From: Pontivivens sp032464575
GTDB lineage: Bacteria > Pseudomonadota > Alphaproteobacteria > Rhodobacterales > Rhodobacteraceae
Direction of reading: 5' to 3'
Length of the DNA: 64,000 bases
NCBI GenBank assembly: GCA_032464575.1
Contig: JAWDKM010000001.1
Span: 620,001-684,000 of the forward strand
The notes under the pieces are model-generated. The model was not told the origin of the DNA. It was given only the letters and a program-made list of their open reading frames with translations, and made no database searches. The stretch's first letter is position 1, and every line of letters starts with the position of its first letter. A program made the position numbers and the translations under genes. This document shows, piece after piece, positions 1 to 9,255 of this stretch.

Positions 1-1
1 C

Positions 2-1423
2 GAGGAGCTGTCGGACCTGCGCGACATGGTCGCCCGCGGCGACCGCTCCGCCCTCGCGGATCTGGAGGAGTGGGCCGAGGAGCACGGACACGCGACAGCT
101 CCTGCCAAGCGCTCCAAGGGAAGCAACGTCCCCGCCGACCGGCGCCTCAGCGACTTCGAGGCGCTGATCGGCGAGCGGCAGGGCCAGACGGTGGAGGCGA
201 GCGACACCGACGCGCTGATCGCCCGCATCGTCGGCCCCTATGTCCAGAAGGCCCCCGCGGACGACCAGGACGAGATGCTCGCCGCGGTGGATGCGGCCCT
301 CTCGGGCGCGATGCGCACGATCCTGCACCACCCCGACTTCCAGACGGTGGAGGCGACCTGGCGCAGCCTCGACTTCCTCGCCCGGCGGATCGAGACCGGG
401 CCGCGGCTGGAGATCGTGCTCTACGACGTGTCGGCCGAGGAATGGGCCGCCGACCTCGCCGCGGTAGAGGACCTCGCCGAGAGCGGCCTCTTCCGGATGC
501 TGGCCGAGGAGCCGCAGCTCGACGCGGCGCAAGGCCCGTTCTCCGCCGTCTTTGGCCTCTACACGCTGGAGGAGACGCCGCCCCACGCCCAGCTCATGGG
601 CCGCATGGCGAAGATCGCGGCGTGGATGAACGCGCCCTTCGTGGCCGCCATCTCCCCCGCCTTCCTCGACATCAAGAAGGAGGACCGCCACCCGCTGGTC
701 GCCGAAGCGTGGAACGCCCTGCGCGCGCTGCCCGAGGCGGGGCACACGGGCCTTGCGAGCCCCCGCTTCCTGCTCCGCCTGCCCTATGGCGCGCGAACCG
801 AGCCGGTGGATGCGTTCGGTTTCGAGGAGTTCACCCTGCGCGATGGCCTCAAGGGCATGCTCTGGGCCAACCCGGTGATCCTGTCGGCCACCCTGATGGC
901 CGCGACCGCCGCGAAGTCGGGCAAGGAGATGCGGCTGGGCGAGATCATGTCGATGGGCGACATCCCCGTCCACACCATGACCGATCCCCACGGCGATCAG
1001 GTCGCCCTGCCCTGCACCGAACGGCTGCTCAACACCCGCACCATTGCCGATGTGGTCGCCCGCGGCTTCATGCCGGTCCTGTCGATCAAGGGGCGCAACG
1101 AGGTGCGGCAGGGCTCGTTCCAGGCCCTCGGCGCCAGCATGCTCGCCGGTCCGTGGGCGTCGGCCGGCGTTCAGGCCGCGGCCGAAAGCAGCATCGAGGT
1201 CGGTCTCGGCGCGGGTGTGCCGACGGCGGATGACGCGTCGGCGGCCGCGACTGAGGCGGAGGAGGATGACCTGCCCGATCTCGATCTCGGCGGCTCCGAC
1301 GACAGCGACGACGATCTCGGTGATCTCGACGACCTGCTCGTGGGCTTCGGCGACGACGCCGACAGCGATGACGACGAGGAAGAGATCGACCCCGAGCTCG
1401 CCGCCCTGCTGGAGGGTCTGTGA
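2..1423 (+). CDS. tssC: T6SS contractile sheath protein, TssC-like (5' end outside window)
   Basis: This is a large-subunit-type protein of the contractile T6SS sheath, which polymerises in the cytoplasm and propels the Hcp tube. The reading frame is open from base 2 with no stop before the first ATG at 26, so the true start is probably upstream. A TssC/ImpC/EvpB signature is visible at about residues 104-126 counted from that ATG (HPDFQTVEATWRSL), followed by the conserved body. The end is unusual: about the last 68 residues are Asp/Glu-rich (DLPDLDLGG, SDDSDDDLGDLDDL, DSDDDEEEIDPEL). The sheath C-terminus also differs from canonical TssC, so this may be a second, ImpD-like paralogue rather than the main TssC. 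The next gene overlaps its stop as TGATG. Confidence 0.75.
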   Translation, partial: EELSDLRDMVARGDRSALADLEEWAEEHGHATAPAKRSKGSNVPADRRLSDFEALIGERQGQTVEASDTDALIARIVGPYVQKAPADDQDEMLAAVDAALSGAMRTILHHPDFQTVEATWRSLDFLARRIETGPRLEIVLYDVSAEEWAADLAAVEDLAESGLFRMLAEEPQLDAAQGPFSAVFGLYTLEETPPHAQLMGRMAKIAAWMNAPFVAAISPAFLDIKKEDRHPLVAEAWNALRALPEAGHTGLASPRFLLRLPYGARTEPVDAFGFEEFTLRDGLKGMLWANPVILSATLMAATAAKSGKEMRLGEIMSMGDIPVHTMTDPHGDQVALPCTERLLNTRTIADVVARGFMPVLSIKGRNEVRQGSFQALGASMLAGPWASAGVQAAAESSIEVGLGAGVPTADDASAAATEAEEDDLPDLDLGGSDDSDDDLGDLDDLLVGFGDDADSDDDEEEIDPELAALLEGL

Positions 1424-1707
1424 TGCAGGACCACTCCAACCGCGTCGCCGCCCCCGCCATCCTGATCGCCGAGGTCGAAGGGGCCTACTGGATGCTCGAG
1501 GGCGACCGTCATTTGGGCGCGATGCTCACCGGCCAGGCGCCCTTCCCGACCCCGGTCTGCTGCCTGCGCTTCGCCTCCTCCTTCGAGTTCGCGACCGCCC
1601 TCGAGGGCATCAGCCCGACGGAGCTGTGGAACATTCACCCCGCGGTGGTCGCCCGGCTCGAGCGGGCGGGCGACCTCGCCTTCGTCACCCTCGACGACGC
1701 CGACTGA
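1423..1707 (+). CDS. Small T6SS-cluster protein of unknown function
   Basis: A 94-residue protein between the sheath gene and vgrG; I do not recognise its family. It is mostly alpha/beta with a Cys pair (VCCLRF) in the middle and an acidic C-terminus, and has neither signal peptide nor membrane segment. The ATG at 1423 shares its A with the upstream TGA, implying translational coupling; a GTG three bases earlier is also in frame. Position directly before vgrG suggests a loading adaptor or cluster accessory, but no effector or chaperone motif is visible. Confidence 0.6.
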   Translation: MQDHSNRVAAPAILIAEVEGAYWMLEGDRHLGAMLTGQAPFPTPVCCLRFASSFEFATALEGISPTELWNIHPAVVARLERAGDLAFVTLDDAD

Positions 1708-1730
1708 GCCGCGGGAGGAAGGGACAGGTC

Positions 1731-3857
1731 ATGGCCGACGACATCATCCTCGAAGGACGCCAGATCCGGCTGGAGCTTCCGGGCAAGCTGAAGGGCTTCC
1801 TGATGCGCGCCGAGGTGAACGAGGGCCTGAGCCGCATCACCGAGACGACCATCGAGTTCATGTCCCCCGACCTCGACATCGATCTACAGAAGCTGGTGGG
1901 CGAGCGCCTGGGCCTCGAGATCGACGCGCCGAAGGACAAGGTCCGCCACTTCCAGGGCCGCTGCGTGGCCGCCGAATTCCTCGGCTCCCATGCCGGGCGC
2001 GGCTATTTCCGCGCCGCCGTCCGGCCGTGGCTGTGGTTCCTGACCCGCAACACCGACTGCCGGATCTTCCAGGACAAGTCGGTGATCGAGGTGATCAAGG
2101 AGATCTTCGGCGAGCACGGCTTTTCCGACTACCGCGACACGACGCGGCATCCCTACCCCAAGCGCACCTACTGCGTGCAATACGGCGAGAGCGACTTCGC
2201 CTTCATCTCCCGCCTGATGGAGGAGGAGGGGATCTACTACTACCACAGCCACGACAAGACGAAGGAGACGCTGGTCCTCGCCGATGAGGCGAGCGCGCAC
2301 CGGTCGATCGAGGATCACGCGGAGATCGACTTCCATTTCCGGGAACACCAGTACCGCCGCAAGGATGACCACATCTTCGAATGGCGCGGGGGCGAGAGCA
2401 TCCAGACCGGCAAGGTGGCGCTGCGCGACTACGACTTCGAGAAGCCCAAGTCCGATCTGACATCCGTCAAGGCCCTGCCCCGTGGCAAGCACGCCTACAA
2501 GTCCTACGAGCACTACAGCTATCCCGGACGCCACGGCGACACCCGCACGGGTGAGCATCTGGCACGGGTGAAGGTCGAGGGCTTCGCCGGTCAGACCCAC
2601 CGCGCCCATGGCGTGAGCAACGTGCGCCAGATGGCGGCGGGCACGAAGTTCAAGCTCAAGGAGCATCCGCGAAAGGCTGAGAACGGCGAATACCTCGTCA
2701 TTTCAGCCCGCCACCAGATGCAGATCGACGCCGACACCCAGGACCGGGAGATTGTGGAGGCGATCCTTGGCCCCACGCTCGATTTCGACGGCTCCAACAT
2801 GGCCGACAGCTACCGCTGCCTCTTCGAGGTGCAGCCGACGGAGCTGACCTATCGTGCCCCGCAGGTCACAGCGCGGCCGGAGCATCCGGGCATCCAGACC
2901 GCCATCGTCGTCGGCAAGCCGGGCGAGGAGATCTGGACGGACAAGTATGGCCGCGTGAAGGTCCAGTTCCACTGGGACCGCAAGGGCCGCCGCGATGACA
3001 GCGCGTCGTGCTGGATCCGCACCGCCGTGCCGTGGAGCGGCAAGGGCTGGGGCATGATCGGCGTGCCCCGCGTCGGTCAGGAGGTCGTGGTCCAGTTCGA
3101 GGACGGCGACCCAGACCGCCCGATCATCACCGGCATGGTCTATAACGGCGACACGTCGGTGCCGCACGCCCTGCCCGCCAACCAGACGCAGATGGGCTGG
3201 AAGACCAACAGTTCCAAGGGCGGCGGCGGCTTCAGCGAGCTGATCTTCGAGGACAAGAAGGACGCGGAGTTCGTCCGCCTCCAGTCCGAGCGCGACTTCC
3301 GCCAGATCATCAAGAACAACGCCGAGATCACCGTGGGGCTGGAGCACAGGAAGGGCGGCACCTTCACCCAGACCATCCACGGCGACAAGACCGAGACGAT
3401 CCGCGAGGGCGACCACAGCTTCACCGTCGGCAAGGGCGCCGAGCGCGTCTTCATCGCCAAGGGGCGCGAGACGTCGGTGGGCGAGGACGACACGCTGAGC
3501 GTCGATGCCGACCAGTCCGTCACCGTGAAGGGTGCCAAGACCGACAAGATCGGCAAGGGCTACACGGTCGATGTGGGTGCGGCGCTGGAGGTCTCGGCCA
3601 AGTCGAAGATCTCCTTCAAATGCGGCGGCTCCACCATCGAGATGACGCCCACCAAAGTCACGATCACCGCCACGCAGGTGGAGGTGAAGGCGAACGCCAC
3701 CGCGAAGCTCACCGCCAATGGCCAGCTCACGATGGAGGGTAAGGGGCAGGCCTCGCTGAAGGGTGCGGGCATGCTCAAGCTCGAAGGCGGCGGCATGACT
3801 CAGCTCAAATCCTCTGGCCTGCTGATGGCCAAGGGCTCTCTCACGATGATCAATTGA
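1731..3857 (+). CDS. vgrG: T6SS spike protein VgrG (TssI)
   Basis: VgrG trimers cap the Hcp tube and puncture the target cell. The protein is 708 residues. The N-terminal half has the gp27-like fold signature (LPGKLKGFLMRAEVNEGLS, YCVQYGESDFAFISRLMEEEG). The gp5-like OB region begins near residue 393 with the classic KYGRVKVQFHWDRKG motif and continues with IRTAVPWSGKGWGMIGVPR. The C-terminal part is a repetitive beta-strand needle rich in Lys/Thr/Gly, and there is no extra C-terminal effector domain. ATG 1731 is chosen because GGGAGGAAGGG lies just upstream and the N-terminus matches the family; the frame is open far upstream but that part is a shadow of the preceding genes. The PAAR gene follows two genes later. 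Confidence 0.95.
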   Translation: MADDIILEGRQIRLELPGKLKGFLMRAEVNEGLSRITETTIEFMSPDLDIDLQKLVGERLGLEIDAPKDKVRHFQGRCVAAEFLGSHAGRGYFRAAVRPWLWFLTRNTDCRIFQDKSVIEVIKEIFGEHGFSDYRDTTRHPYPKRTYCVQYGESDFAFISRLMEEEGIYYYHSHDKTKETLVLADEASAHRSIEDHAEIDFHFREHQYRRKDDHIFEWRGGESIQTGKVALRDYDFEKPKSDLTSVKALPRGKHAYKSYEHYSYPGRHGDTRTGEHLARVKVEGFAGQTHRAHGVSNVRQMAAGTKFKLKEHPRKAENGEYLVISARHQMQIDADTQDREIVEAILGPTLDFDGSNMADSYRCLFEVQPTELTYRAPQVTARPEHPGIQTAIVVGKPGEEIWTDKYGRVKVQFHWDRKGRRDDSASCWIRTAVPWSGKGWGMIGVPRVGQEVVVQFEDGDPDRPIITGMVYNGDTSVPHALPANQTQMGWKTNSSKGGGGFSELIFEDKKDAEFVRLQSERDFRQIIKNNAEITVGLEHRKGGTFTQTIHGDKTETIREGDHSFTVGKGAERVFIAKGRETSVGEDDTLSVDADQSVTVKGAKTDKIGKGYTVDVGAALEVSAKSKISFKCGGSTIEMTPTKVTITATQVEVKANATAKLTANGQLTMEGKGQASLKGAGMLKLEGGGMTQLKSSGLLMAKGSLTMIN

Positions 3858-3867
3858 GGCGCGCCCG

Positions 3868-4461
3868 ATGACCCTTGGCCCCTTCGACAACCTCAGGAAA
3901 CTGCCCGACACGCCGGTCGCAGGGATCCTCGCCCGTGGCAACGCGAAGCTGCAGACCAAGCTCGACGCCGCCAAGGGCGCGTCGGCGGCGGAGGTGCTGG
4001 CGGAGCTCGACGGCAAGGGCGCGCTGATGGACATGATGCAGGTGCTCGCCCACGCCCTGCCGCCGCGGGAGGCGATCTGGTGGGCGTGCCTCTCGGGCCG
4101 GGATGTGGCGGCCGAGGGCACGCCCCCGATAGAGGCGGCCGAGGCCTGGGTCTTCACACCGGGGCCGGAGACGCGCATCCGCGCGCGCCAGGCTCTGGAT
4201 GCGGCCGACAACGAGGACGACACCGCCCTCTGCGCCATGGCCGCGAGCTTCGCCGACGGCACGCTCGGCCCCGGCGAGCTGGAGGACTACGCCGCCCCGG
4301 CGGGCGCGGTCGGCACCGCCGCCTTCGGCATGGCGCTCACCGCCCTCTTCCACGATGAGGAGAAGATGGAGGCGCAAGGCCCCCTGATCCTCGCCCGCGC
4401 GCTCGACATCGCGCGGGGCGGCAACGGCAAGATCGCCGTCGAAGGGGAGGCAATGCCATGA
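3868..4461 (+). CDS. T6SS-associated uncharacterised protein (DUF6931-like)
   Basis: A 197-residue, Ala-rich, mainly helical protein between vgrG and the PAAR gene. It contains the segment AIWWACLSGRDV followed by helices with acidic patches, a pattern I associate with DUF6931-type proteins encoded in T6SS loci; this assignment is from memory and tentative. It has no signal peptide or membrane segment, so a cytoplasmic role in spike or effector handling is plausible. Its stop overlaps the next start as ATGA, so it is translated together with the PAAR protein. Confidence 0.65.
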   Translation: MTLGPFDNLRKLPDTPVAGILARGNAKLQTKLDAAKGASAAEVLAELDGKGALMDMMQVLAHALPPREAIWWACLSGRDVAAEGTPPIEAAEAWVFTPGPETRIRARQALDAADNEDDTALCAMAASFADGTLGPGELEDYAAPAGAVGTAAFGMALTALFHDEEKMEAQGPLILARALDIARGGNGKIAVEGEAMP

Positions 4462-4748
4462 CCCTCCCCGCGGCCCGCGTCGGCGATCCCCATGTCTGCC
4501 CGATGGTCACCGGCATCGTCCCCCATGTCGGCGGGCCGATCGTCGTGCCCTGCCCGACCGTTCTGATCGGCAAGATGCCCGCGGCGACCGCCACCGCCAT
4601 GGCGGTCTGCGTCGGCCCGCCGGACGTGGTCGCCAAGGGCTCCACCACCGTGCTGACAGGCAAGAAACCACAGGCCCGCCTCAGCGACACCTGCGCCCAT
4701 GGCGGGGCCATCGTGATGGGCTGCCCGACCGTCCTGGTGGGAGGCTGA
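4458..4748 (+). CDS. PAAR-domain spike-tip protein
   Basis: PAAR proteins form the sharp conical tip on VgrG and carry or recruit effectors. The 96-residue product is a bare PAAR domain: it opens with PAARVGDPHVCP, continues with repeated Pro-Gly-Gly/Cys-Pro-Thr-Val turns, and has paired His/Cys candidates for the tip metal site (HVCP, DTCAHGG). There is no C-terminal toxin extension, so effectors must be loaded non-covalently or fused elsewhere. The ATG at 4458 overlaps the previous stop (ATGA), and the FHA gene starts two bases after its own stop. Confidence 0.92.
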   Translation: MTLPAARVGDPHVCPMVTGIVPHVGGPIVVPCPTVLIGKMPAATATAMAVCVGPPDVVAKGSTTVLTGKKPQARLSDTCAHGGAIVMGCPTVLVGG

Positions 4749-4750
4749 CG

Positions 4751-6043
4751 ATGAGCCTGACCCTCCGCCTCACCAGCTCCGGCACGCTACCGAACAACGC
4801 CACCTCCGTCGCGATGGAAAACGGCGTGCTGACCATCGGCCGGGGTGACGAGAACACCCTGGCCCTGCCCGACCCCGACCGGATGCTGTCCAAGCGCCAC
4901 TGCGTCGTGGAGGAGCGGGGCGGCGACTACCTGCTGACCGACATCAGCACCAACGGCACGTTCCTGAATTACAGCGCCGAGCGCGTGGGCGAGATCCCGA
5001 CGCCGCTCAGCCATGGCGATGTCATCCAGGTCGGTGATTTCGAGCTGGTGGTGGAGATCGGCGGAGCGCAGCCCGCGGCCGCGCTCCCCATGGCCCCGGC
5101 GGAGGAGAGCCTGCCGACCGCGCCGTCGAGCGCACCCGAACCGCTCGCCACGCTCGACGATCCGCTGGCGGAGGGCGGTGGCGGCGACTTCCTCGACGAC
5201 CTGCTCGGGAGCCCTGCCGCACCCGCCGACATCCCGCTCGCCCCGGACCCCCTTGCCGAGGGGGCAAGCGTGCCGGATCACTCGCCCGCGGCGCAGGACC
5301 ATTTCACCCCGCCCGCGCCCAACGCCCCGGCGATCCCGGACGACTGGGACGATCTCTTCGCGCCGGAGCCTGCGCCAAGCACGCCCGCCGATCCGTTCGA
5401 CGCACAGGCCGCCCCCCCGCCCGGCGCCATGCCGCCCCCGGCGGCCCAGCCGCCCGCGCCCGCATCGACCGACGCCGCCCGCGCGTTCCTCGAGACCGCC
5501 GGCGCCGCCCATCTCGAAATCCCCGCCGAAGAGCTCGCCGCCACGATGGCCCGCCTCGGCCGCACCTATGCCGCCATGGTCGCAGGCATGCGGGAGATCC
5601 TGATGGCCCGCGCCTCGATCAAGAGCGAGATGCGGATGGAGCGCACCATGATCAGCATGGGCGGCAACAACCCCCTGAAGTTCTCGATCAGCCCCGAACA
5701 GGCGGTCGAGGCGATGATCCGCCCGACCGTGACCGGATATCTCGACGCCGAGACCGCGACGGCCGAGGCGCTCGCCGACATCCGCGCCCACGAGGTCGCG
5801 ATGATGTCGGGGATGGAGGCAGCGCTGAAGGACCTGCTGACCCGCCTCGGCCCCGATCGGCTCGCCACCCGCATCGAATCCGGCTCCTCCCTCGGCGGTC
5901 TCCTGGGCCGGAAGAAGGCCCGCTACTGGGAGGCCTACGAGCGCATGTACGCCGAGATCGCCCGCGAGACCGAAGACGATTTCCAGTCGGCCTTCGGGCG
6001 CGAATTCGCGCGGGCCTATGAAGAACAGCTCAAAAAGCTTTGA
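4751..6043 (+). CDS. tagH: FHA-domain T6SS regulator (TagH/Fha/ImpI-like)
   Basis: A forkhead-associated protein of the T6SS threonine-phosphorylation pathway. The FHA domain occupies roughly residues 1-100 with the phosphopeptide-binding residues visible: Gly30-Arg31, Ser47-Lys48-Arg49-His50 and Asn68-Gly69-Thr70. A long Pro/Ala-rich linker (about 115-245) is followed by the TagH/ImpI C-terminal domain (ISMGGNNPLKFS). In characterised systems Fha is phosphorylated by PpkA, dephosphorylated by PppA and activates assembly. A PppA gene is present at 13499 but no PpkA kinase is in the window. It begins two bases after the PAAR stop and is followed closely by tssJ. Confidence 0.88.
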   Translation: MSLTLRLTSSGTLPNNATSVAMENGVLTIGRGDENTLALPDPDRMLSKRHCVVEERGGDYLLTDISTNGTFLNYSAERVGEIPTPLSHGDVIQVGDFELVVEIGGAQPAAALPMAPAEESLPTAPSSAPEPLATLDDPLAEGGGGDFLDDLLGSPAAPADIPLAPDPLAEGASVPDHSPAAQDHFTPPAPNAPAIPDDWDDLFAPEPAPSTPADPFDAQAAPPPGAMPPPAAQPPAPASTDAARAFLETAGAAHLEIPAEELAATMARLGRTYAAMVAGMREILMARASIKSEMRMERTMISMGGNNPLKFSISPEQAVEAMIRPTVTGYLDAETATAEALADIRAHEVAMMSGMEAALKDLLTRLGPDRLATRIESGSSLGGLLGRKKARYWEAYERMYAEIARETEDDFQSAFGREFARAYEEQLKKL

Positions 6044-6054
6044 AAGGATTGAAG

Positions 6055-6492
6055 ATGTTTCACGCCGGCAAATTCACTGCGGCCCTCGCCCTGACCCTCG
6101 CGGCCTGCGCACCCGTCCCGGAACCCGCGCCGACCACGCAGGTCGCCCTCACCATCGCCGCGGCCCCCGACATGAACGGCGGGCTGCCCGCGCAGGCGAA
6201 GGTCTACTACCTCGCGGCACCCGGCACGTTCGGCGCCTCCGACTTCTTCGCGGTGTTCCAGGAGCCCGAGGCGACGCTGGGTGCGGAGCTCATGGACGTG
6301 GACGAGATCCAGCTCGCCCCCGGCGGCACCTTCACCGACCTGCGCAGCTTCGACACGCCGCCGGGCGCAATCGGCGTCGTCGTCGCCTTCCGCGATATCG
6401 GCGGCGCGTTCCTCGACGTCCAACCACTCGCGCCCAACGCCTCGAACGTCGTCGAGATCAGCGTGTCGGGCAACACCGTCGCGATCCGCTGA
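6055..6492 (+). CDS. tssJ: T6SS outer-membrane lipoprotein TssJ
   Basis: TssJ is the outer-membrane lipoprotein that holds the TssL-TssM membrane complex. The ATG at 6055 is preceded by AAAGGA at a good distance; an in-frame TTG at 6040 is less likely. The N-terminus is a lipoprotein signal with lipobox Leu15-Ala-Ala-Cys18. The mature 128 residues form the small beta-sandwich expected, with FDTPPGAIGVVVAFRDI resembling the family core. The following gene is tssK, the usual J-K order. Confidence 0.85.
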   Translation: MFHAGKFTAALALTLAACAPVPEPAPTTQVALTIAAAPDMNGGLPAQAKVYYLAAPGTFGASDFFAVFQEPEATLGAELMDVDEIQLAPGGTFTDLRSFDTPPGAIGVVVAFRDIGGAFLDVQPLAPNASNVVEISVSGNTVAIR

Positions 6493-6519
6493 CGGCCAAG
6501 TAGAGGAGCGCGTCGAACC

Positions 6520-7854
6520 GTGTCTTGGGAAAACAAGGTCATCTGGCAGGAGGGGCTGTTTCTGGAGCCCCATCACTTCCAGCAGCAGGACCGTCACGTC
6601 GCGGCCCAGATTGCCGGCGTCGCCTCCGCCGTCACGCCCTATGCCTGGGGCCTGCGGGAGCTGACGCTGGACGAGGATCTGCTGAAGCTCGGCAAGATCG
6701 CCATCACGTCCTGCACCGGGCTGACGCCGGATCACGTGACCTTCCGCGTGCCGCAGGGCGACGACCACCCGAAGGCACTCGACGTGCCGAAGGGGGTGGC
6801 GAACGCCGTCGTCTACCTCGCCATTCCGACGCGGCGCGAGGGCGCGGTGGAGGTCGATCTGAGCAGCGAGGCGCGCACCGCCGCCCGCTTCCAGCCCGCC
6901 GAGATCGACGTGACGGATACCACGGGCCGCGACCGGCGCCCGGTGCGCATGGCGGTCGGCAAGCTGCACCTGCAACTGGCGCTCGACCTCGATGACCTCG
7001 CCGACCAGCTCGTCATCCCCGTCGCCCGGATCATCGAGGTGCGCCAGGACGGGGAGGTCGTGCTCGACCGCGCCTTCGTCCCCGCCTGCACCGACGCGCG
7101 GGCCGCCCCGCCGCTGCAAGGCTTCCTGCGGGAGCTGGAGGGGCTGCTGAGCCAGCGGGCCGAGGCGCTCGCCGGGCGCCTGAACCAGAGCGGCGGGGCG
7201 AAGGGCGTGGCCGAGATCTCCGACTTCCTGCTGCTGATCGCGGTAAACCGTGCGCTGCCGCAGGTCCGTCACCTCGCCGCGATCGAGAACGCGCATCCGC
7301 AGGCGATCTACCATGTCCTGACGGCGCTCGCCGGCGAGCTCTCGACCTTCATGGCCGCCGACAAGCGCGCGCCGGAGTTTCCGGCCTACCGCCACGACAA
7401 CCTGACCAACGTGTTCCAGCCGGTCTTCCGCACGCTCCGCCAGCATCTGAGCGCGGTGCTGGAGCAGAACGCCGTCGCCATCCCCATCGAGCCGCGGAAA
7501 TACGGCGTGTCGGTCGCGATGATCCCGGATCGGAGCCTCGTGACCTCGGCCACCTTCGTGCTGGCCGCGAAGGCGAGCGTCCCGCCCGAGAGCGTGCGCC
7601 GCCACTTCCCCACCCAGGCCAAGCTCGGCCCGGTGGAGAAGATCCGGGAGCTCGTGAACTCCGCCCTGCCCGGCGTGGCGCTGCGCCCCCTGCCCGTCGC
7701 GCCGCGGCAGGTCCCCTACTATTCCGGCGTCGTCTACTTCGAGCTCGACCGCGACAGCGCCTACTGGAAGCAGATGACGACCTCCGGCGGGCTTGCGGTG
7801 CATGTCTCCGGCGACTTTCCCGACCTCGAGATGGAGCTGTGGGCGATCCGGTAG
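6520..7854 (+). CDS. tssK: T6SS baseplate protein TssK
   Basis: TssK (ImpJ/VasE) forms trimers that connect the cytoplasmic baseplate to the TssL-TssM complex. The 444-residue protein begins with the hallmark VIWQEGLFLEPHHFQQQDRH and has the family's typical length. The start is a GTG at 6520 with GAGGAG about 10 bases upstream; MSWENKVIW is the expected N-terminus. It sits between tssJ and tssL. Confidence 0.95.
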   Translation: MSWENKVIWQEGLFLEPHHFQQQDRHVAAQIAGVASAVTPYAWGLRELTLDEDLLKLGKIAITSCTGLTPDHVTFRVPQGDDHPKALDVPKGVANAVVYLAIPTRREGAVEVDLSSEARTAARFQPAEIDVTDTTGRDRRPVRMAVGKLHLQLALDLDDLADQLVIPVARIIEVRQDGEVVLDRAFVPACTDARAAPPLQGFLRELEGLLSQRAEALAGRLNQSGGAKGVAEISDFLLLIAVNRALPQVRHLAAIENAHPQAIYHVLTALAGELSTFMAADKRAPEFPAYRHDNLTNVFQPVFRTLRQHLSAVLEQNAVAIPIEPRKYGVSVAMIPDRSLVTSATFVLAAKASVPPESVRRHFPTQAKLGPVEKIRELVNSALPGVALRPLPVAPRQVPYYSGVVYFELDRDSAYWKQMTTSGGLAVHVSGDFPDLEMELWAIR

Positions 7855-7884
7855 CGCCGGAGCCCGCCCGAACAGGAGCGCAAG

Positions 7885-9252
7885 ATGTCACGCGACGATC
7901 CCTTCTTCGAGCCGACGGATACGGACAAGACGATCATCCGGCCCAACCCGGCCGGGCGGCGTCCCGCGGCGCCGACCCCGATGCCGCCGCCGGGGCCTGC
8001 CGCGCCCGCTGCATCGCCTCCGCCAGCCCCCGCCGCGGGTGCACCGGCCGTGCCGGTCAGCACGGCGGCCACCGGCCTCAACCCGCTCAACGCCGCCGCC
8101 TCGACCCTGTTCTCGCTGGTCGCGCGCATCCGCAACCGCGCTCAGCACCCGGACCCGGCCGCCCTGCGCAACAGCGTCGCTGCCGAGATCCGCGCGTTCG
8201 AGAACGCGGCACTTCAGGCCGGGGTCCACGCCCAGACCGTCCGGGTCGCGCGCTACGCGATCTGCGCGACCCTCGACGACGTGGTGCTCAACACCCCCTG
8301 GGGCGGGCAGAGCGCGTGGACCCAGCAGGGCATGGTCATCACCTTCCACAACGAAACGCATGGCGGCGACCGCTTCTACGACCTGCTCACCCGGCTGGAG
8401 AAGGCCCCGTCCGAGAACCTGATGCTGCTGGAGTTCCTCTATGTCTGCCTCAGCCTCGGCTTCGAGGGGCGATTGCGGGTGGCCCCTGGTGGCGGCGAAA
8501 AGCACCTCGCCATCCGCGACGGGCTCGCCCGGCTGATCCGCACCCATCGGCCGCAAGGCGAGCGCGACCTTTCGGCCAACTGGAAGGGGATGGAGGTCGC
8601 GCACCGGCTGCTGTCCTCCTGGACGCCGATCTGGATGACGGCGGGGCTGACGCTGGGAGGGCTCTGCGCTGTGTTCTTCGGCTTCTCGGTGGCACTCGCA
8701 GGCGACACCGAGCGGTTGCGGGGCCAGATCGGCGCCCTCGACGTGGACGGGACTGTCACGCTCGCCCGCGCGGCCCCGCCACCACCTCCCCCGCCCCCCG
8801 CGCCGGAGGTCATCGAGCGGGTGCAGACCGTCTCCTCCTTCCTCGCGCCCGAGATCGCGCAGGGCCTTGTCACCGTCGATGACCGCGGCAACACGCTGAC
8901 GGTGCGCATCGCGGGCCAGGCGATGTTCGCCTCCGCCTCCGACACGCTGTCGCCGGACTACGAGGCGGTGGTGGACCGCGTCGCGGCAGCGCTGGAGGAA
9001 GAGCCCGGCCGCATCATCGTAGCCGGGCACTCCGACAACATCCCGATCAACACCGCGCGCTTTCCCTCGAACCTGCAACTGTCGCTCGCCCGCGCGCAGT
9101 CGGTGATGGACCGCATGGCCGGAACCCCCGCCGACACCGGACGGCTGAGTGCGGAGGGCCGGGCCGATCGGGAGCCCATCGCCACCAACGACACGCCCGA
9201 GGGGCGTGCCCAGAACCGTCGCATCGAAGTCATTCTCGTGAAGGCAGGCTGA
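7885..9252 (+). CDS. tssL: T6SS inner-membrane protein TssL with C-terminal OmpA domain
   Basis: TssL (DotU/IcmH) is the inner-membrane partner of TssM. The 455-residue protein has a Pro/Ala-rich cytoplasmic N-terminus, the DotU domain (LFSLVARIRNR at about 75; TPWGGQSAW), one membrane segment near 245-267 and a periplasmic OmpA-like peptidoglycan-binding domain near 310-455 (AGHSDNIPINTARFPSN, RVAQNRRIEV-type ending). The linker ahead of the OmpA domain is a run of prolines. This is the extended TssL type that anchors the complex to the wall without a separate TagL. A CAGGAGCG ribosome site precedes ATG 7885, and tssM starts three bases after the stop. Confidence 0.94.
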   Translation: MSRDDPFFEPTDTDKTIIRPNPAGRRPAAPTPMPPPGPAAPAASPPPAPAAGAPAVPVSTAATGLNPLNAAASTLFSLVARIRNRAQHPDPAALRNSVAAEIRAFENAALQAGVHAQTVRVARYAICATLDDVVLNTPWGGQSAWTQQGMVITFHNETHGGDRFYDLLTRLEKAPSENLMLLEFLYVCLSLGFEGRLRVAPGGGEKHLAIRDGLARLIRTHRPQGERDLSANWKGMEVAHRLLSSWTPIWMTAGLTLGGLCAVFFGFSVALAGDTERLRGQIGALDVDGTVTLARAAPPPPPPPPAPEVIERVQTVSSFLAPEIAQGLVTVDDRGNTLTVRIAGQAMFASASDTLSPDYEAVVDRVAAALEEEPGRIIVAGHSDNIPINTARFPSNLQLSLARAQSVMDRMAGTPADTGRLSAEGRADREPIATNDTPEGRAQNRRIEVILVKAG

Positions 9253-9255
9253 CCC

